This document shows positions 40,434 to 50,316 of a stretch of DNA of 64,000 bases, piece by piece; the first letter of the stretch is position 1; each line of letters starts with the position of its first letter. This DNA is from UBA4416 sp943362175. Lineage in GTDB: Bacteria; Bacteroidota; Bacteroidia; B-17B0; Aurantibacillaceae. Location: contig CALRIU020000012.1 in NCBI GenBank assembly GCA_943362175.1, forward strand, positions 62,001 through 126,000. The letters run 5' to 3'. The position numbers and the translations under genes were made by a program. The notes below the pieces were generated by a model. It ran no database searches. It had not been told where the DNA came from and was given only the letters and a program-made list of their open reading frames with translations.

Positions 40434-43304
40434 GTGAAATTTGCAAACACATATAGATACCAGTTGTACTTATTACTGGTCGTGTTCATCGCGTATATTC
40501 CACTTACCTGTTTTCAAAGCACCTTAGTCAACGATGATATCGATGTGGCCCTGTCCACCAAGTACTTTGCCGGCGAATGTTTTCAGAACGGCTACCTGCC
40601 ACTGTGGAACCCATACCAGATCTGGGGGTTTCCGGCACATGCCGATCTGCAATACACCAACTGGAACCTCGAAACCCTGCTCACGGGAATCCTGTCCGGC
40701 TATAACTACATCATCCTGCATGTGTTGTTTATCCTGTATATGTTCCTGGCAGCACTGGGCGCTTTCCTCTTGTTCAGGCACTTATCTAAAGACGCACGTG
40801 CAGGCTTTTATGTGGCCTGCGTTTATATCCTGAGCGGGCTGTTCATCGCGCATGTGCAATCGCTGGTGACTATCCTCGGCCTGGTGTGGCTGCCCTATGT
40901 ACTTTGGAGCTTTTTGCGATGGCTGCAGGAGCCAGGCATCAAACACAGCATCCTCCTGTGTTTGTTTTCGTACCTCTTAATGACACTTGGCTACCAGGCC
41001 TTTGTATTTATGCTCATTCCGCCGTTCGCAGTCCTGTTCATACAGCAGCTCTTCGTTTATTATAAAGAGAAAAAAACGACGCTTATCCGGCAGCTGATCA
41101 TCACGGGCATTCTCTCGGTCATTGTCCTGACCGTATTGCTTCTGCCGGTTCTGGTTACTCAGTTCCAGGCAAAACCCTTTGTGGGAAGGCTCAACGGCAT
41201 GTCGGTGGAGGAAGTGATGATGAATCCTTTTTCGCTGCTGAGTGCTTTATCGTTTATTAATCCTGTACTTACCATTGGCCACGACGATTGGTTCAATACC
41301 GAGCTGACCATGCGGAATGCCTTCCTGGGACTGATACCCCTCCTTGTGTTGCTGATTGCCTTATTCAAACGCCACAAAAGCGCTGTTGAAATGATTCTGC
41401 TGTCGTTTGCAGCCCTTTACCTGCTTGGCTCCCTGGGCGATGCACTCCCGGTGAGAAAGCTGATGTATTACCTCTTGCCCGGCTTTAAGCTCTTCCGCTT
41501 TCCTTCTTTACTGCGGGTGCCTGCCCTGTTGATGCTCTTATGTTATGGAGCGCTGAATTTTAAATATGTGCTTGGCCGGTTGCAGGAGCACCGCAAAAAA
41601 AGGAATGTAGCTCTTATTGCCTTGCTTCTGCTGAACCTCGTGGTGGCTATTCTTTGTTTTGTAAAATGTGAGCACCTCAGCTTTTTGCGTAACGGGCAGC
41701 ATGGTGTTCATCAGCGGGTCATCCATAGCGATCCCTGGGAAATAGCCCTGTATGTGAGCCTCGGGCAATGTGTGCTTATCGCCCTGTTAGGATTCTTATG
41801 GAACAGAACGAAGCATGAGGCCGGTTTTTTCAGAAAGCTGGGAGTAGCGACAATTGCCGAGCTGACGCTGGTGATCTGGCTGTATGGGCAGTTTACCGCC
41901 TTTGGTAGCCTGAAGCCCAAAGACCTGCAGGCTAATTTTGCGAAGATGCAAAGCGGCTTTCCCTTTCCTTCACAGGATGCATTGAATGCCACGAAATATA
42001 AGTTTGATCACCTGCAGCATTTCTGGAAAAATACCGGTGCTTTCAAAAAGCAACTGTTTAATGAGGACGCCTGGACCTCCTTTTATTTCAGCAATTACGA
42101 TAAGCTCAGCTCCCAGCTTACAGATCTGAAAGACAGCCTGCAAAGCTATCCTTTCATCTACTTTTCTTCGCCACATGCGGAGGAGCTTGCAACAAGTCTG
42201 CCGGTGGATACCTCGGTACAATTCATCAAAAGCACCTTTCATGTCCGCAATGCCAAAGCCGATTTTCAATACACGGCTTTTTCCCCGCAGAAAATTGCTA
42301 TGAATGTAAAGACACGTGAAGCGCTGATCTTAAATTTACAGCAATCGTGGTACAGCGGCTGGAGCGTGAAAGTAGACGGCTTTGAAAAAGAGATATTATG
42401 GAATGCCGGTTTGTTGATGTCGGTAGCCGTTCCGCAAGGTCTGCACAGCATTGCCTTTGAATATAAGAATCCCTTATTTGAAAAAGCGCTGGCGGTGAGC
42501 TATACCATGTTGGTGCTGCTCATCGTGGCCTGCATTGTTTTATCGGCTCTGCCGCGCAAACGGAAACAGGTCCTGTTCTTATTTTTCCTGGCCTGCGTTC
42601 TGGGCATCTGCGCGATGTTCTTCCGCCGTTCTCCAAAACAAGCGGAAGTGAAGAACGGCTTTACCTACGATTTTGCGACCTCCACACGTTACTATGATTT
42701 CAATACAACATCTGACATTGCTTCCTGCATCCGCTCTTTAAGGCATTTCCAGTCCCGGAATATCCGTTACAGCTGGACGAATTATTATAACAGCCCCGAA
42801 TTGTTGTATGCCTTAGGCATCGATCCTTCCGCCGCAGGACAAGACCTGTCTATGAATAGCCAGATCAGTTACCGCTGGTCGCCGAAAGCAAAAACGGTCA
42901 ATCATACCCTGTTCGATAGCACATACGCCGATCAGTCCTTTATTGATACGACCCGGGCTCATGGATATGCATTGGTCCTCAATGAGGCACAAAATCCTTA
43001 TTCCGGGCTGATCACGCTGAATGCCGCTGCGGTAAAAGATCGCGACCTTTACGGCTTTGTAACGCTGAAAGCAAGCCGTTTTTCCAAGCCCATGGTTGTT
43101 GCTAAGATCAGGCACAGCGACGGAACAGAGGAACAGTTCTATTTCGCCTTGAACAAATACCTGCTCCATACAGGAGATTGGGAAGAGGTACCTTATTTTT
43201 TCAGCAGGCACAACCGGAAGCCGGGCGATGAAGTCCGCTTGTTTTTAATGAATGCCAATCCGTATACCGTGTATGCCAAAGAGCTGACAACAGCGTGTTT
43301 TTGA
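40434..43304 (+). CDS. YfhO-like large multi-pass membrane protein (GT-C type)
   Basis: The 956-residue protein has about 12 membrane helices, mainly in the first 500 residues and near 690-740. An early loop, PLWNPYQIWGFPAHADLQ, with an acidic NDDIDVA before it, is the YfhO/GT-C glycosyltransferase-like signature. Start is GTG 40434; no ATG is nearby. The family is linked to polysaccharide or teichoic-acid glycosylation in other bacteria, but the substrate here is unknown. It is convergent with recO and separated by a hairpin repeat. Confidence 0.72.
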   Translation: MKFANTYRYQLYLLLVVFIAYIPLTCFQSTLVNDDIDVALSTKYFAGECFQNGYLPLWNPYQIWGFPAHADLQYTNWNLETLLTGILSGYNYIILHVLFILYMFLAALGAFLLFRHLSKDARAGFYVACVYILSGLFIAHVQSLVTILGLVWLPYVLWSFLRWLQEPGIKHSILLCLFSYLLMTLGYQAFVFMLIPPFAVLFIQQLFVYYKEKKTTLIRQLIITGILSVIVLTVLLLPVLVTQFQAKPFVGRLNGMSVEEVMMNPFSLLSALSFINPVLTIGHDDWFNTELTMRNAFLGLIPLLVLLIALFKRHKSAVEMILLSFAALYLLGSLGDALPVRKLMYYLLPGFKLFRFPSLLRVPALLMLLCYGALNFKYVLGRLQEHRKKRNVALIALLLLNLVVAILCFVKCEHLSFLRNGQHGVHQRVIHSDPWEIALYVSLGQCVLIALLGFLWNRTKHEAGFFRKLGVATIAELTLVIWLYGQFTAFGSLKPKDLQANFAKMQSGFPFPSQDALNATKYKFDHLQHFWKNTGAFKKQLFNEDAWTSFYFSNYDKLSSQLTDLKDSLQSYPFIYFSSPHAEELATSLPVDTSVQFIKSTFHVRNAKADFQYTAFSPQKIAMNVKTREALILNLQQSWYSGWSVKVDGFEKEILWNAGLLMSVAVPQGLHSIAFEYKNPLFEKALAVSYTMLVLLIVACIVLSALPRKRKQVLFLFFLACVLGICAMFFRRSPKQAEVKNGFTYDFATSTRYYDFNTTSDIASCIRSLRHFQSRNIRYSWTNYYNSPELLYALGIDPSAAGQDLSMNSQISYRWSPKAKTVNHTLFDSTYADQSFIDTTRAHGYALVLNEAQNPYSGLITLNAAAVKDRDLYGFVTLKASRFSKPMVVAKIRHSDGTEEQFYFALNKYLLHTGDWEEVPYFFSRHNRKPGDEVRLFLMNANPYTVYAKELTTACF

Positions 43305-43317
43305 TTTTTTTTCGGTT

Positions 43318-43385
43318 GGTTTCGGCTCCGCTCGTAACCCAGGGGTGAAACTCCGTTGCTTTATTGGCTGAGCGGAGTCGAAGCC
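43318..43385. repeat. Hairpin repeat at the YfhO/recO convergent junction
   Basis: GGCT-GAGCGGAGTCGA-AGCC (43366-43385) is a typical copy of the dispersed hairpin, preceded by an inverted partner GGTTTCGGCTCCGCTCG (43318-43334). The two can form a longer foldback between convergent genes and could end transcription from both sides. Confidence 0.6.
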
Positions 43386-43395
43386 GGAAGCTCTG

Positions 43396-44118
43396 CTAGC
43401 CGTTGAGTGTTTCCTGCAACACCGCGAAAGACTTAAACTCATGCAGTCCCGGAATGTGCATCTTGTAATAAGCCATCAGGCAATCCAGGATATTCAAGCG
43501 CTCCGAGCGGGAAAACAGCCGCTCGCTATTGAGGTTGTAGGTAAACAGCTGTGCAAATAACCTTGATTGCTCCTCGTCGAAGCTCAGCGGAAAGCTCTGG
43601 GAGTAGGGGTGGTAGCTGCCTTCCCGCGTATCGAAATATTTATCCGATACAGTCCTGTTGTTGCTTGGATAAAAACCCAGGTATTTGGTAAGTTCAAACA
43701 GCACATAAATATGCAGGTCATAAAAACCTTCGTCGTTGACATCCAGCCACTGGAACACATGAATGATGAATTCGTAAAGCCCTTCGTTACGGCTTTGCTC
43801 CTTCAGGCATTTGTGAAGCACTTCATTGATGAACTGGGCAATGCATAATTTTGTAAAATGCTGGTTGAGGCCGTGATAAATATACGTGGGCCTGGCTTCC
43901 ATCAACTGGTGAATTTCCTTATTTTCTTTCATGGAAAATACCAGCTCCAGCTGTGAGAGCGGCTGCACCAGCGCCGGCTTGATCTTGGATTTTCCCGTAT
44001 TGCTCACCTGGATGTTAAGGCTCAGCAATCCGAAATCTTTTGTGTAGATCTTCGAAATGATTTTTGTATCGGCATATTTGACATTGTGAAGCACAATGCC
44101 GCTTGTAGTCACGCGCAT
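43396..44118 (-). CDS. recO: DNA repair protein RecO
   Basis: RecO loads RecA at gaps with RecF and RecR. The N-terminal OB-fold begins TTSGIVLHNVKYADTKIISKIYTKDFGLLSL, a clear RecO start. The helical C-terminal domain follows (AQFINEVLHKCLKEQ). At 240 residues it has no zinc cysteine cluster, as in many Bacteroidota. Its start directly follows the PorZ-like stop, so the two are co-transcribed. Confidence 0.9.
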   Translation of the reverse strand: MRVTTSGIVLHNVKYADTKIISKIYTKDFGLLSLNIQVSNTGKSKIKPALVQPLSQLELVFSMKENKEIHQLMEARPTYIYHGLNQHFTKLCIAQFINEVLHKCLKEQSRNEGLYEFIIHVFQWLDVNDEGFYDLHIYVLFELTKYLGFYPSNNRTVSDKYFDTREGSYHPYSQSFPLSFDEEQSRLFAQLFTYNLNSERLFSRSERLNILDCLMAYYKMHIPGLHEFKSFAVLQETLNG

Positions 44119-46461
44119 TTAATTTACCACCAGTAATTTGGTGACGGCTTTCTGTTCCCCGTCGGCTGTAGCACAATAGATCATATAGACCCCCGAAGAT
44201 ACCCTGGTGCCATTGGTGGTTTTTAAATTCCATTCCACCTGGCCACCCTGCGATTTGGTTTCCCAGACCACGCTGCCGGCCACATCGGTTACCTTCAGCA
44301 CCGTTTCATCCACCAGCCCGGTGATATACACATTATTGCCATAACCCGGTCTCACCGGGTTCGGAAACGCATGAACATTGGTATAGCCCTCGAAACCGTT
44401 CACCACAGAGGTACGGAACGACTGAATGCCTTTTTCGCTGGCAATGAACACATCGCCGGTAGTGCCATCCACCGCGATATCGCGAATGGCGTTGGAGTAC
44501 AATTGGCTTTCTTCGGCGGTGAAATGGTGGATTTGTGTTTGTCCGTCGGCCGACAGGCAATACACGCCGGAGCTTTCCGTGCCGATCCATTTGCGGTTGG
44601 CGCCATCTATGGCAATGGCCGTAATGCCGTCTTTCTCCAGGAGGATCTGCACATTACCGTCCTGCTCAATTAAGATCTGCTGGCTGTCCCAGTTAGAGCC
44701 TGTGAAAATCGTTTCCGGATTATAAAATACAGCAACGCCTTTAGCTGTGCCCACCCACACATGCCCGTCAAGGTCTTCCGCCATCGAGTAAATATCGGGA
44801 GAGGGCAGGGCACCTGCTCCTTTGGCTGTTGTAAACACTTTGGTATTGTTGTAATTGGGCGCTGCAAACGTATCTCCCGGCTTGTACACCATCAGGCCGA
44901 TGCCTCTCGCCAGCTGGATCCAGACCTGGTTGTTTTTATCCACCATAAGCTTGCCCGCATTGGGATTGTTGGAAAAGAAGAGGCTGAAATCAAAATTGAT
45001 CCAGGAGCCACCTTTCCTCAGCACACTTAAAAAACGATTGTTCAGGCTCGATACCACCCACAGGTTGGAATTATTGTCGTAGGCCAGGCCACCGATGCGG
45101 TTGGGGTAGCCAATGCCAAAGGCCACACCCAGCGGGCTGTTGGAGGAGGTAAATACCCTTTGAGGAACATTTTTACGGACCTCTATGACACCTTTACCCC
45201 AGCTTCCGAAAGCCACATGGTTTTTATCGTTTTTATCGATCGCCACACAATTCAGGTCGAGCAGGGTATCCACCATCGGCGAATAGAAACTGCTCCATTT
45301 GTCATCCTGGTACACGTTCATGTAGGGTGCATTGAATTGATTGTTCCACTCGTCGCCCAGGTAAGTAGAAGCCACATATAAATTGCCTTCTTTTACTTCC
45401 AGGTCGTTTGCCAGGCTCGTGTTCGGGCCGTTCACATCAATGCGGAAACTGGGATCCGGGTAGTTGCCATAGGATTTCACCAGGCCGCGCTGGCCATCTG
45501 CCACATAAAACAGGCGGTAATCGGGCAGGTGGTCTTCAAAGAATACATCATTCACGTATGCATAGGTAGTGGGCTCATAGCTGTTGATGGAGGACTCATT
45601 ATTATTGGAAGGATTGAGGAGCATCGCCCCATTCTGGTCGATCATGAGGAGCCGGTTGACGTTCGAATAATCATACAGGCGCTTGATCTCGTAAGAAAAA
45701 GGCTTCTGGCTGAAATAACCCCAGCTGCTGCCGTTAAACTGGAAGAGCGTGTCTTTCAGAGATTGATTGGATTTACGGCGCTCCGAGTAATTGACAATAA
45801 TTTTGGAATCGTATTTCACAACCGCATTATAGGGGCCCTTCGGCAATTCCTGTACTTTGCGCCAGTTCGCGAAATTGGTCAGGAGCTGGTTGCTGCGGCC
45901 CACGTATACTCCCGAGTCGGTAGCAGCGATCAGGCAGGTGTCGTTGTTCGTGACCTGGTTCACATTAAAATAAGAGCCCGAGTTTCCGAAAAAGTAAGAG
46001 TCTTTCACCTCGATCCTGTTCAGGTCGAGTTTGATGATCCCAAAGGCACAGGCAATATAGCCCATGTTCTTGTCGAAATGGATTTCGTTGATGGTTTTAT
46101 CGCCCGTAATGGTTTTGCGTTCGATGTCCGGAAAATTGGTAATAACGCCGTCTTTGATCAGGTCGATGTTGGAGTTTTCATAAATCACCACTACCATATT
46201 ATTGGCAGCATTGTAGCGAAGCAGCTTCACACCTACATCCGACAGACCGTTGATTTTGGTAAGCTTCTCAACACTGTTGTCGTCGGTATTGTATTTTACC
46301 AGCCCGCTGCCGTTGGAGCAATATACCAGTGGTCCGGCTTTTACCACGCTTACCGTCTTCGAATAATTGAGGTGGTCTGTCCATTGGCCTACCTTTACCT
46401 GTGCCATAAAAGACAGAGAGGCAAGCGTTGATACTGTCAAAAAAAGTGATTTGATACCCAT
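44119..46461 (-). CDS. porZ: PorZ-like beta-propeller protein of the type IX secretion system
   Basis: The 780-residue protein has a signal peptide (to about residue 20) and a two-component-regulator-type beta-propeller with repeated DGHVWVGTAKGV, NNQVWIQLARGIG and NRKWIGTESSGVY blades. The C-terminal Ig-like domain has HAFPNPVRPGYGNNVYITG and ends TKLLVVN, similar to a sorting domain. PorZ acts at the cell surface with the T9SS sortase complex, delivering A-LPS in Porphyromonas; whether this strain has A-LPS is unknown. A recO neighbour is characteristic of porZ in the phylum. Confidence 0.75.
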   Translation of the reverse strand: MGIKSLFLTVSTLASLSFMAQVKVGQWTDHLNYSKTVSVVKAGPLVYCSNGSGLVKYNTDDNSVEKLTKINGLSDVGVKLLRYNAANNMVVVIYENSNIDLIKDGVITNFPDIERKTITGDKTINEIHFDKNMGYIACAFGIIKLDLNRIEVKDSYFFGNSGSYFNVNQVTNNDTCLIAATDSGVYVGRSNQLLTNFANWRKVQELPKGPYNAVVKYDSKIIVNYSERRKSNQSLKDTLFQFNGSSWGYFSQKPFSYEIKRLYDYSNVNRLLMIDQNGAMLLNPSNNNESSINSYEPTTYAYVNDVFFEDHLPDYRLFYVADGQRGLVKSYGNYPDPSFRIDVNGPNTSLANDLEVKEGNLYVASTYLGDEWNNQFNAPYMNVYQDDKWSSFYSPMVDTLLDLNCVAIDKNDKNHVAFGSWGKGVIEVRKNVPQRVFTSSNSPLGVAFGIGYPNRIGGLAYDNNSNLWVVSSLNNRFLSVLRKGGSWINFDFSLFFSNNPNAGKLMVDKNNQVWIQLARGIGLMVYKPGDTFAAPNYNNTKVFTTAKGAGALPSPDIYSMAEDLDGHVWVGTAKGVAVFYNPETIFTGSNWDSQQILIEQDGNVQILLEKDGITAIAIDGANRKWIGTESSGVYCLSADGQTQIHHFTAEESQLYSNAIRDIAVDGTTGDVFIASEKGIQSFRTSVVNGFEGYTNVHAFPNPVRPGYGNNVYITGLVDETVLKVTDVAGSVVWETKSQGGQVEWNLKTTNGTRVSSGVYMIYCATADGEQKAVTKLLVVN

Positions 46462-46647
46462 AGGTTTAAAACAGCAAAAGCGCCGAAATATTGCCTCTAA
46501 AGGTATTCATTTTTGCCCAGATAAAGGCTGTATTTCCGATAGGTAATTATGGCCTGACAAATCTGGTTTTACTGCTAAAAAGTAGGGATTTTCCAACAAA
46601 ACCTGACATTTTTTCGGGTTTTATAGTAATGGCAAACATATTGCTGT

Positions 46648-46655
46648 TAACTTTA
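46648..46655 (+). promoter_or_regulatory. Probable -7 element upstream of grpE
   Basis: TAACTTTA differs from TAnnTTTG only at the last base and lies 20 bases before the ATG at 46676. Confidence 0.4.
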
Positions 46656-46675
46656 CGAAAAAATTTCAAGATCCT

Positions 46676-47245
46676 ATGGAACAGAACGAACACGAAAATA
46701 TGAATCAGGAAGAGAACCAAACGACTTCAGACCAGGAGCAGAATACTGCCGACCAGGAAAAAACATCGGAACAGGAAACGCTGAACAAAGACACCCAGGA
46801 GCCTGTCAATTTTGAAGCAAAAATTGCGGAGTTGAACGATAAATATTTGCGTCTGTATTCGGAATTTGACAATTACCGCAAACGTATGATCAAGGAGAAA
46901 GCCGACATTATCCGCTCTGCCGGAGAAGATGTATTCAAGGCCTTTATTCCTACCATCGATGATTTTGAGCGTGCCATCAAGGCCAACGAAACCGTTACGG
47001 AAGTAGAGCCGATCAAAGAAGGCATGAAGCTGATTTATAGTAAATTAATGTCGACAGCCAAAAGCAAAGGTTTAGAGCAAATGAACCTGGCAGGCCAGCC
47101 TTTTGATGCGGATACGATGGAAGCCATTGCGCATATTCCTGCTCCAAGCGACGACCTGAAAGGTAAAGTGGTGGATGATGTGGAAAAAGGATACAAGCTG
47201 GGCGAAAAGGTCATTCGTTTTGCTAAAGTAGTTGTAGGAAATTAA
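46676..47245 (+). CDS. grpE: Nucleotide-exchange factor GrpE
   Basis: GrpE releases ADP from DnaK. The 189-residue protein has an acidic, Gln-rich N-terminal tail (to about residue 55), the long dimerisation helix (NDKYLRLYSEFDNYRKRMIKEKAD) and a C-terminal beta domain ending KLGEKVIRFAKVVVGN. GrpE-specific positions such as VLPIIDDFERA appear as FIPTIDDFERAIKAN. A second in-frame ATG at 46700 is possible. It precedes dnaJ by 20 bases and is likely co-transcribed with it. Confidence 0.95.
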   Translation: MEQNEHENMNQEENQTTSDQEQNTADQEKTSEQETLNKDTQEPVNFEAKIAELNDKYLRLYSEFDNYRKRMIKEKADIIRSAGEDVFKAFIPTIDDFERAIKANETVTEVEPIKEGMKLIYSKLMSTAKSKGLEQMNLAGQPFDADTMEAIAHIPAPSDDLKGKVVDDVEKGYKLGEKVIRFAKVVVGN

Positions 47246-47265
47246 TAAGAACAGACCCAGAAATC

Positions 47266-48411
47266 ATGAGCAAACGTGACTATTACGAGATTTTAGGACT
47301 TAGCAAAGGAGCCGGTGAGGAAGATATTAAAAAAGCTTACCGTAAGCTGGCGATCAAATACCACCCCGATAAAAACCCCGATGACAAATCGGCGGAAGAG
47401 AAATTTAAAGAAGCGGCGGAAGCCTACGAAGTACTGAGCAGCCCTGAAAAAAGACAACGTTATGACCAGTTCGGGCATGCCGGTGTAGGCGGAGCGGCCG
47501 GTGGCGGTGGCTTTGGCGGCGGCATGAACATGGAAGATATTTTCAGCCAGTTTGGGGATATCTTCGGTGGCGGCGGTTTCGGAGGCTTTGGCGGCGGTGG
47601 CCGTTCGGGCGGAAGGCGTGTCATGCGCGGATCTAACCTGCGCGTGAAAGTAAAGATGAACCTCAAAGAGGTAGCCAAAGGCGTTGAAAAAAAATTAAAG
47701 GTCAATAAATTTGTGAGCTGCCATACCTGTAAAGGAAGCGGCGCCAAAAGCGGGCAGCTCGAAGTGTGCCGTCTCTGTAACGGCTCAGGCGTACAGGTGC
47801 GTACCCAGCAAACCTTTTTAGGAGCGATGCAAACGCAAACCACCTGCAGCGGCTGTAACGGCGAAGGAAAAACTGTGAAAGACAAATGCAAAACCTGTAA
47901 TGGCGACGGTATTGTCAGGGAAGAGGAAGTGATCTCGATCAATATCCCGGCCGGTGTGGCAGAAGGCATGCAGCTTTCGGTGAGTGGCAAAGGAAATGCG
48001 GCGCCCCGCGGCGGCATCAACGGCGATCTGCTCGTCCTCATCGAGGAAGAGGAAGATCCGGAGCTGAAGCGTGACGGCAACAACCTGTTCTACGACAGTT
48101 ATGTGAACTTTGTGGATGCAGCCCTGGGAACCAGCATTGAAGTGCCTTTGGTGGAAGGCAAAGCTAAGATTAAAGTAGAGCCGGGAACACAAAGCGGCAA
48201 GGTGCTGCGCCTGAAAGGCAAAGGCCTGCCGGATGTCAATTCCTATGGCACAGGCGATCTGTTGGTAAACATCAACGTATGGACGCCTCAGAACCTCACA
48301 GCGGAAGAGAAGAAAACCCTGGAGGGATTAAGGGATTCCAAGAATTTCGAACCCAATCCTAACCGCAAGGAAAAAGGCTTCTTCGACCGCATGAAAGAAT
48401 ATTTTGAATAA
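47266..48411 (+). CDS. dnaJ: Chaperone DnaJ
   Basis: The 381-residue protein has a full J domain with HPDK, a glycine/phenylalanine linker (about 75-115, rich in GGGFGG), the four CxxCxGxG zinc repeats (CHTCKGSG, CRLCNGSG, CSGCNGEG, CKTCNGDG) and the C-terminal substrate-binding and dimerisation domain. It works with DnaK and GrpE in protein folding. A strong terminator follows. Confidence 0.97.
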   Translation: MSKRDYYEILGLSKGAGEEDIKKAYRKLAIKYHPDKNPDDKSAEEKFKEAAEAYEVLSSPEKRQRYDQFGHAGVGGAAGGGGFGGGMNMEDIFSQFGDIFGGGGFGGFGGGGRSGGRRVMRGSNLRVKVKMNLKEVAKGVEKKLKVNKFVSCHTCKGSGAKSGQLEVCRLCNGSGVQVRTQQTFLGAMQTQTTCSGCNGEGKTVKDKCKTCNGDGIVREEEVISINIPAGVAEGMQLSVSGKGNAAPRGGINGDLLVLIEEEEDPELKRDGNNLFYDSYVNFVDAALGTSIEVPLVEGKAKIKVEPGTQSGKVLRLKGKGLPDVNSYGTGDLLVNINVWTPQNLTAEEKKTLEGLRDSKNFEPNPNRKEKGFFDRMKEYFE

Positions 48412-48430
48412 GAGATAGAATGAGTAATAC

Positions 48431-48470
48431 AAAAAAGCGACGGAGCAATCGGTCGCTTTTTTGTTTTTTT
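48431..48470 (+). terminator. Intrinsic terminator of grpE-dnaJ
   Basis: AAAAAAGCGAC (48431-48441), loop of ten, GTCGCTTTTTT (48452-48462), then a G and a run of seven T. Stem and T-run are textbook. Confidence 0.9.
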
Positions 48471-48475
48471 TCTGT

Positions 48476-48495
48476 GCCTTCGACTTCGCTCAGGC
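48476..48495 (-). repeat. Hairpin repeat copy with GCCT/AGGC arms
   Basis: Read on the minus strand this is GCCT-GAGCGAAGTCGA-AGGC: the same core as at 43366 and 58391 but different, still complementary arms. Confidence 0.55.
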
Positions 48496-48514
48496 AGCTG
48501 GCGGTTACCGGCAT

Positions 48515-49948
48515 CTAATCCGCATCGGCCGGTTCATTGGAAATCTGATCCAAATGCTTCACCTCCTTCATATTCCATAATTTATCAAATACAGCCATGT
48601 ATTCCTTATAAAGATTGCTATGAACCGTAATGTGATATTCAGGGCAATCGCCGTACTCTTCTTTGCGCTCATCCGATAGCCGAGAGCCTGCATAGCTAAC
48701 ATTACCAAAGCGCTTGAGCGTTGCTGTAATCCACTGGTCCGTTGTGCCCGGGTTGAACAGGATATAGGCCTTGGCCACGTTAAGGGCTTTTCCGTTTTCC
48801 AGTTCCCACATATCGTCGCGGTATTCGGTAGCGGGTTCCAGCGTGGCGTTAAGGCCTTTGGCGCGCAGCTCTTTTTCAAATATAAGCGCAGCACTGTCGC
48901 TCGGTAAATTAATCCGGTCGGAAAGAGATTTATGATGAATGTCGTAAACCAGTAAGTGTCTTTTTTCGAGAATGTCTTTAATAGCCTTGTAATCGTTGGT
49001 AGTAGGGGCCTTAATAAAATAATAGCCTTTATGGACTTTGTTGAGCATGATAAAACTTCCCGAGTAATGGTATTTCTCGCCCGCATTTGGAACACGAATG
49101 CAGAAGTTGGCTCTGTTAAAGAAAATCGTGGTGTTATAGCTGCCGTGTTGTTTGGTGACGATTTTTACCGGCCAGGCATCGCTGGGTTTGGCGTTAAGCT
49201 TAAAACAGAAGCCATCGTTGTCATACATCGTGCTACGGATTTTTTTTCCGTTGATCAGGAGGTAACTATCGGCGGTAATATTCTCTGTCCCGCTGATCAA
49301 TGTGATGAAAAAATCTCTTTTTGCTGAAACGGTAAAAGTGCTTACAGCTGCTGTCGTATTGGTGCTCACCGTCTTCGGTGCTTTTTCCTTTGCCCGCTTT
49401 TCAGGTTTGGGCTCATGTACAATCGTTTGGATCGGTGGCGGAACAAAAGCCGGTTTTTTTTCCTCCGGAACAACAGGAAGCTTATTGGAAAGCCCCTGCT
49501 GATAAGGAGTACCATACCATCCCCAGGTAGGAATGGTGGATTGCTTGTCTTCTTTTCCTTTCGTGTAAGTGATCCGGACATAGGAGGTGAAAGGCCCCGG
49601 GCGCTTGCCGGAGATCATCGTAATCCGGATGCAGGAGTCGGGATAGATGATTTTGGTCCGGTAATCGCCGAAAAAGGTGATCGTGCCGTCGTCCTGCCTG
49701 ACATTCTTCAGGATGATGATCTCACCGGTATTGTTTTTCACTTTGAATTGACTCAAAGCAAAGGCATCTGATTTCAGCGTATCCCAAAACAAGCCCTGCT
49801 TTTTATTCTCCAGGACAAATTCATAGAGCTTCAGGTCTTTCTGATAAATCAGCGTCGTGTCGGTTTTATAACGTTTGATGCCCAATGTCTGGCTGAAGCC
49901 GGAAAAAGAAAGACAGATAGAGATAACAAGTAAGATACGCCGGATCAT
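48515..49948 (-). CDS. Secreted protein of unknown function
   Basis: The frame extends to 50074, but the natural start is ATG 49948, giving a signal peptide (MIRRILLVISICLSFSGFSQ) and a 477-residue product; the upstream 42 residues are basic and non-signal. The middle (about 160-220) is a low-complexity Pro/Lys/Val linker (KPAFVPPPIQTIVHEPKP). A C-terminal region (about 310-440) has IKDILEKRHLLVYDIHHKS and TLKRFGNVSYAGSRL but no family is recognised. It probably resides in the periplasm or outer membrane. Confidence 0.6.
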   Translation of the reverse strand: MIRRILLVISICLSFSGFSQTLGIKRYKTDTTLIYQKDLKLYEFVLENKKQGLFWDTLKSDAFALSQFKVKNNTGEIIILKNVRQDDGTITFFGDYRTKIIYPDSCIRITMISGKRPGPFTSYVRITYTKGKEDKQSTIPTWGWYGTPYQQGLSNKLPVVPEEKKPAFVPPPIQTIVHEPKPEKRAKEKAPKTVSTNTTAAVSTFTVSAKRDFFITLISGTENITADSYLLINGKKIRSTMYDNDGFCFKLNAKPSDAWPVKIVTKQHGSYNTTIFFNRANFCIRVPNAGEKYHYSGSFIMLNKVHKGYYFIKAPTTNDYKAIKDILEKRHLLVYDIHHKSLSDRINLPSDSAALIFEKELRAKGLNATLEPATEYRDDMWELENGKALNVAKAYILFNPGTTDQWITATLKRFGNVSYAGSRLSDERKEEYGDCPEYHITVHSNLYKEYMAVFDKLWNMKEVKHLDQISNEPADAD

Positions 49949-50113
49949 GCCGTTTATAAAATGTGGTTCCGGGGGATGGAATTTAAGCTTAAAAATACGG
50001 AATGGCCCCCGCCTGTAAAAGCCAAAAGCTGCTAATTTTCGGTGGCTTCGGGTGGCCTCAGCCACCGCTCGCACCAGATATGATTTTTCAGAGATAGTTA
50101 GTAGTTACCCTTT

Positions 50114-50233
50114 GCGTGAGTGATTGCAGCGGAAATCCTTTTGCCGGGCACTGAGCGGAGCCGAAGTGCGGGGCAAAAGATTGTAGCGAAAAGCACGACT
50201 CCGCTGCCTCTTTTGCGGAGGCACGCCCAAAGA
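50114..50233 (+). repeat. Dispersed structured repeat element, copy B
   Basis: It begins GCGTGAGTGATTGCAGCG and ends GGAGGCACGCCCAAAGA. The outer pentamers GCGTG (50114-50118) and CACGC (50222-50226) are complementary. A hairpin repeat GCACT-GAGCGGAGCCGA-AGTGC is nested within at 50148-50169. With the flanks it fills most of the 368-base gap 49949-50316, which has no gene. Confidence 0.7.
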
Positions 50234-50316
50234 ACATTGACGTTTCCGGGATTACTATTAATGCTCCTCTTCTTTGAGAAGATTCACATCATGACATTAG
50301 CCAAAGCAATAGGAAC

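Noticed and set aside
44333..46431. Long plus-strand frames opposite porZ
   Set aside because: They are shadows of the real minus-strand gene; their sequences have no domain and lack plausible starts.
48515..50074. Use of the longest start (50074) for the secreted unknown protein
   Set aside because: The extra 42 residues are basic and would bury the signal peptide that begins at the ATG at 49948.
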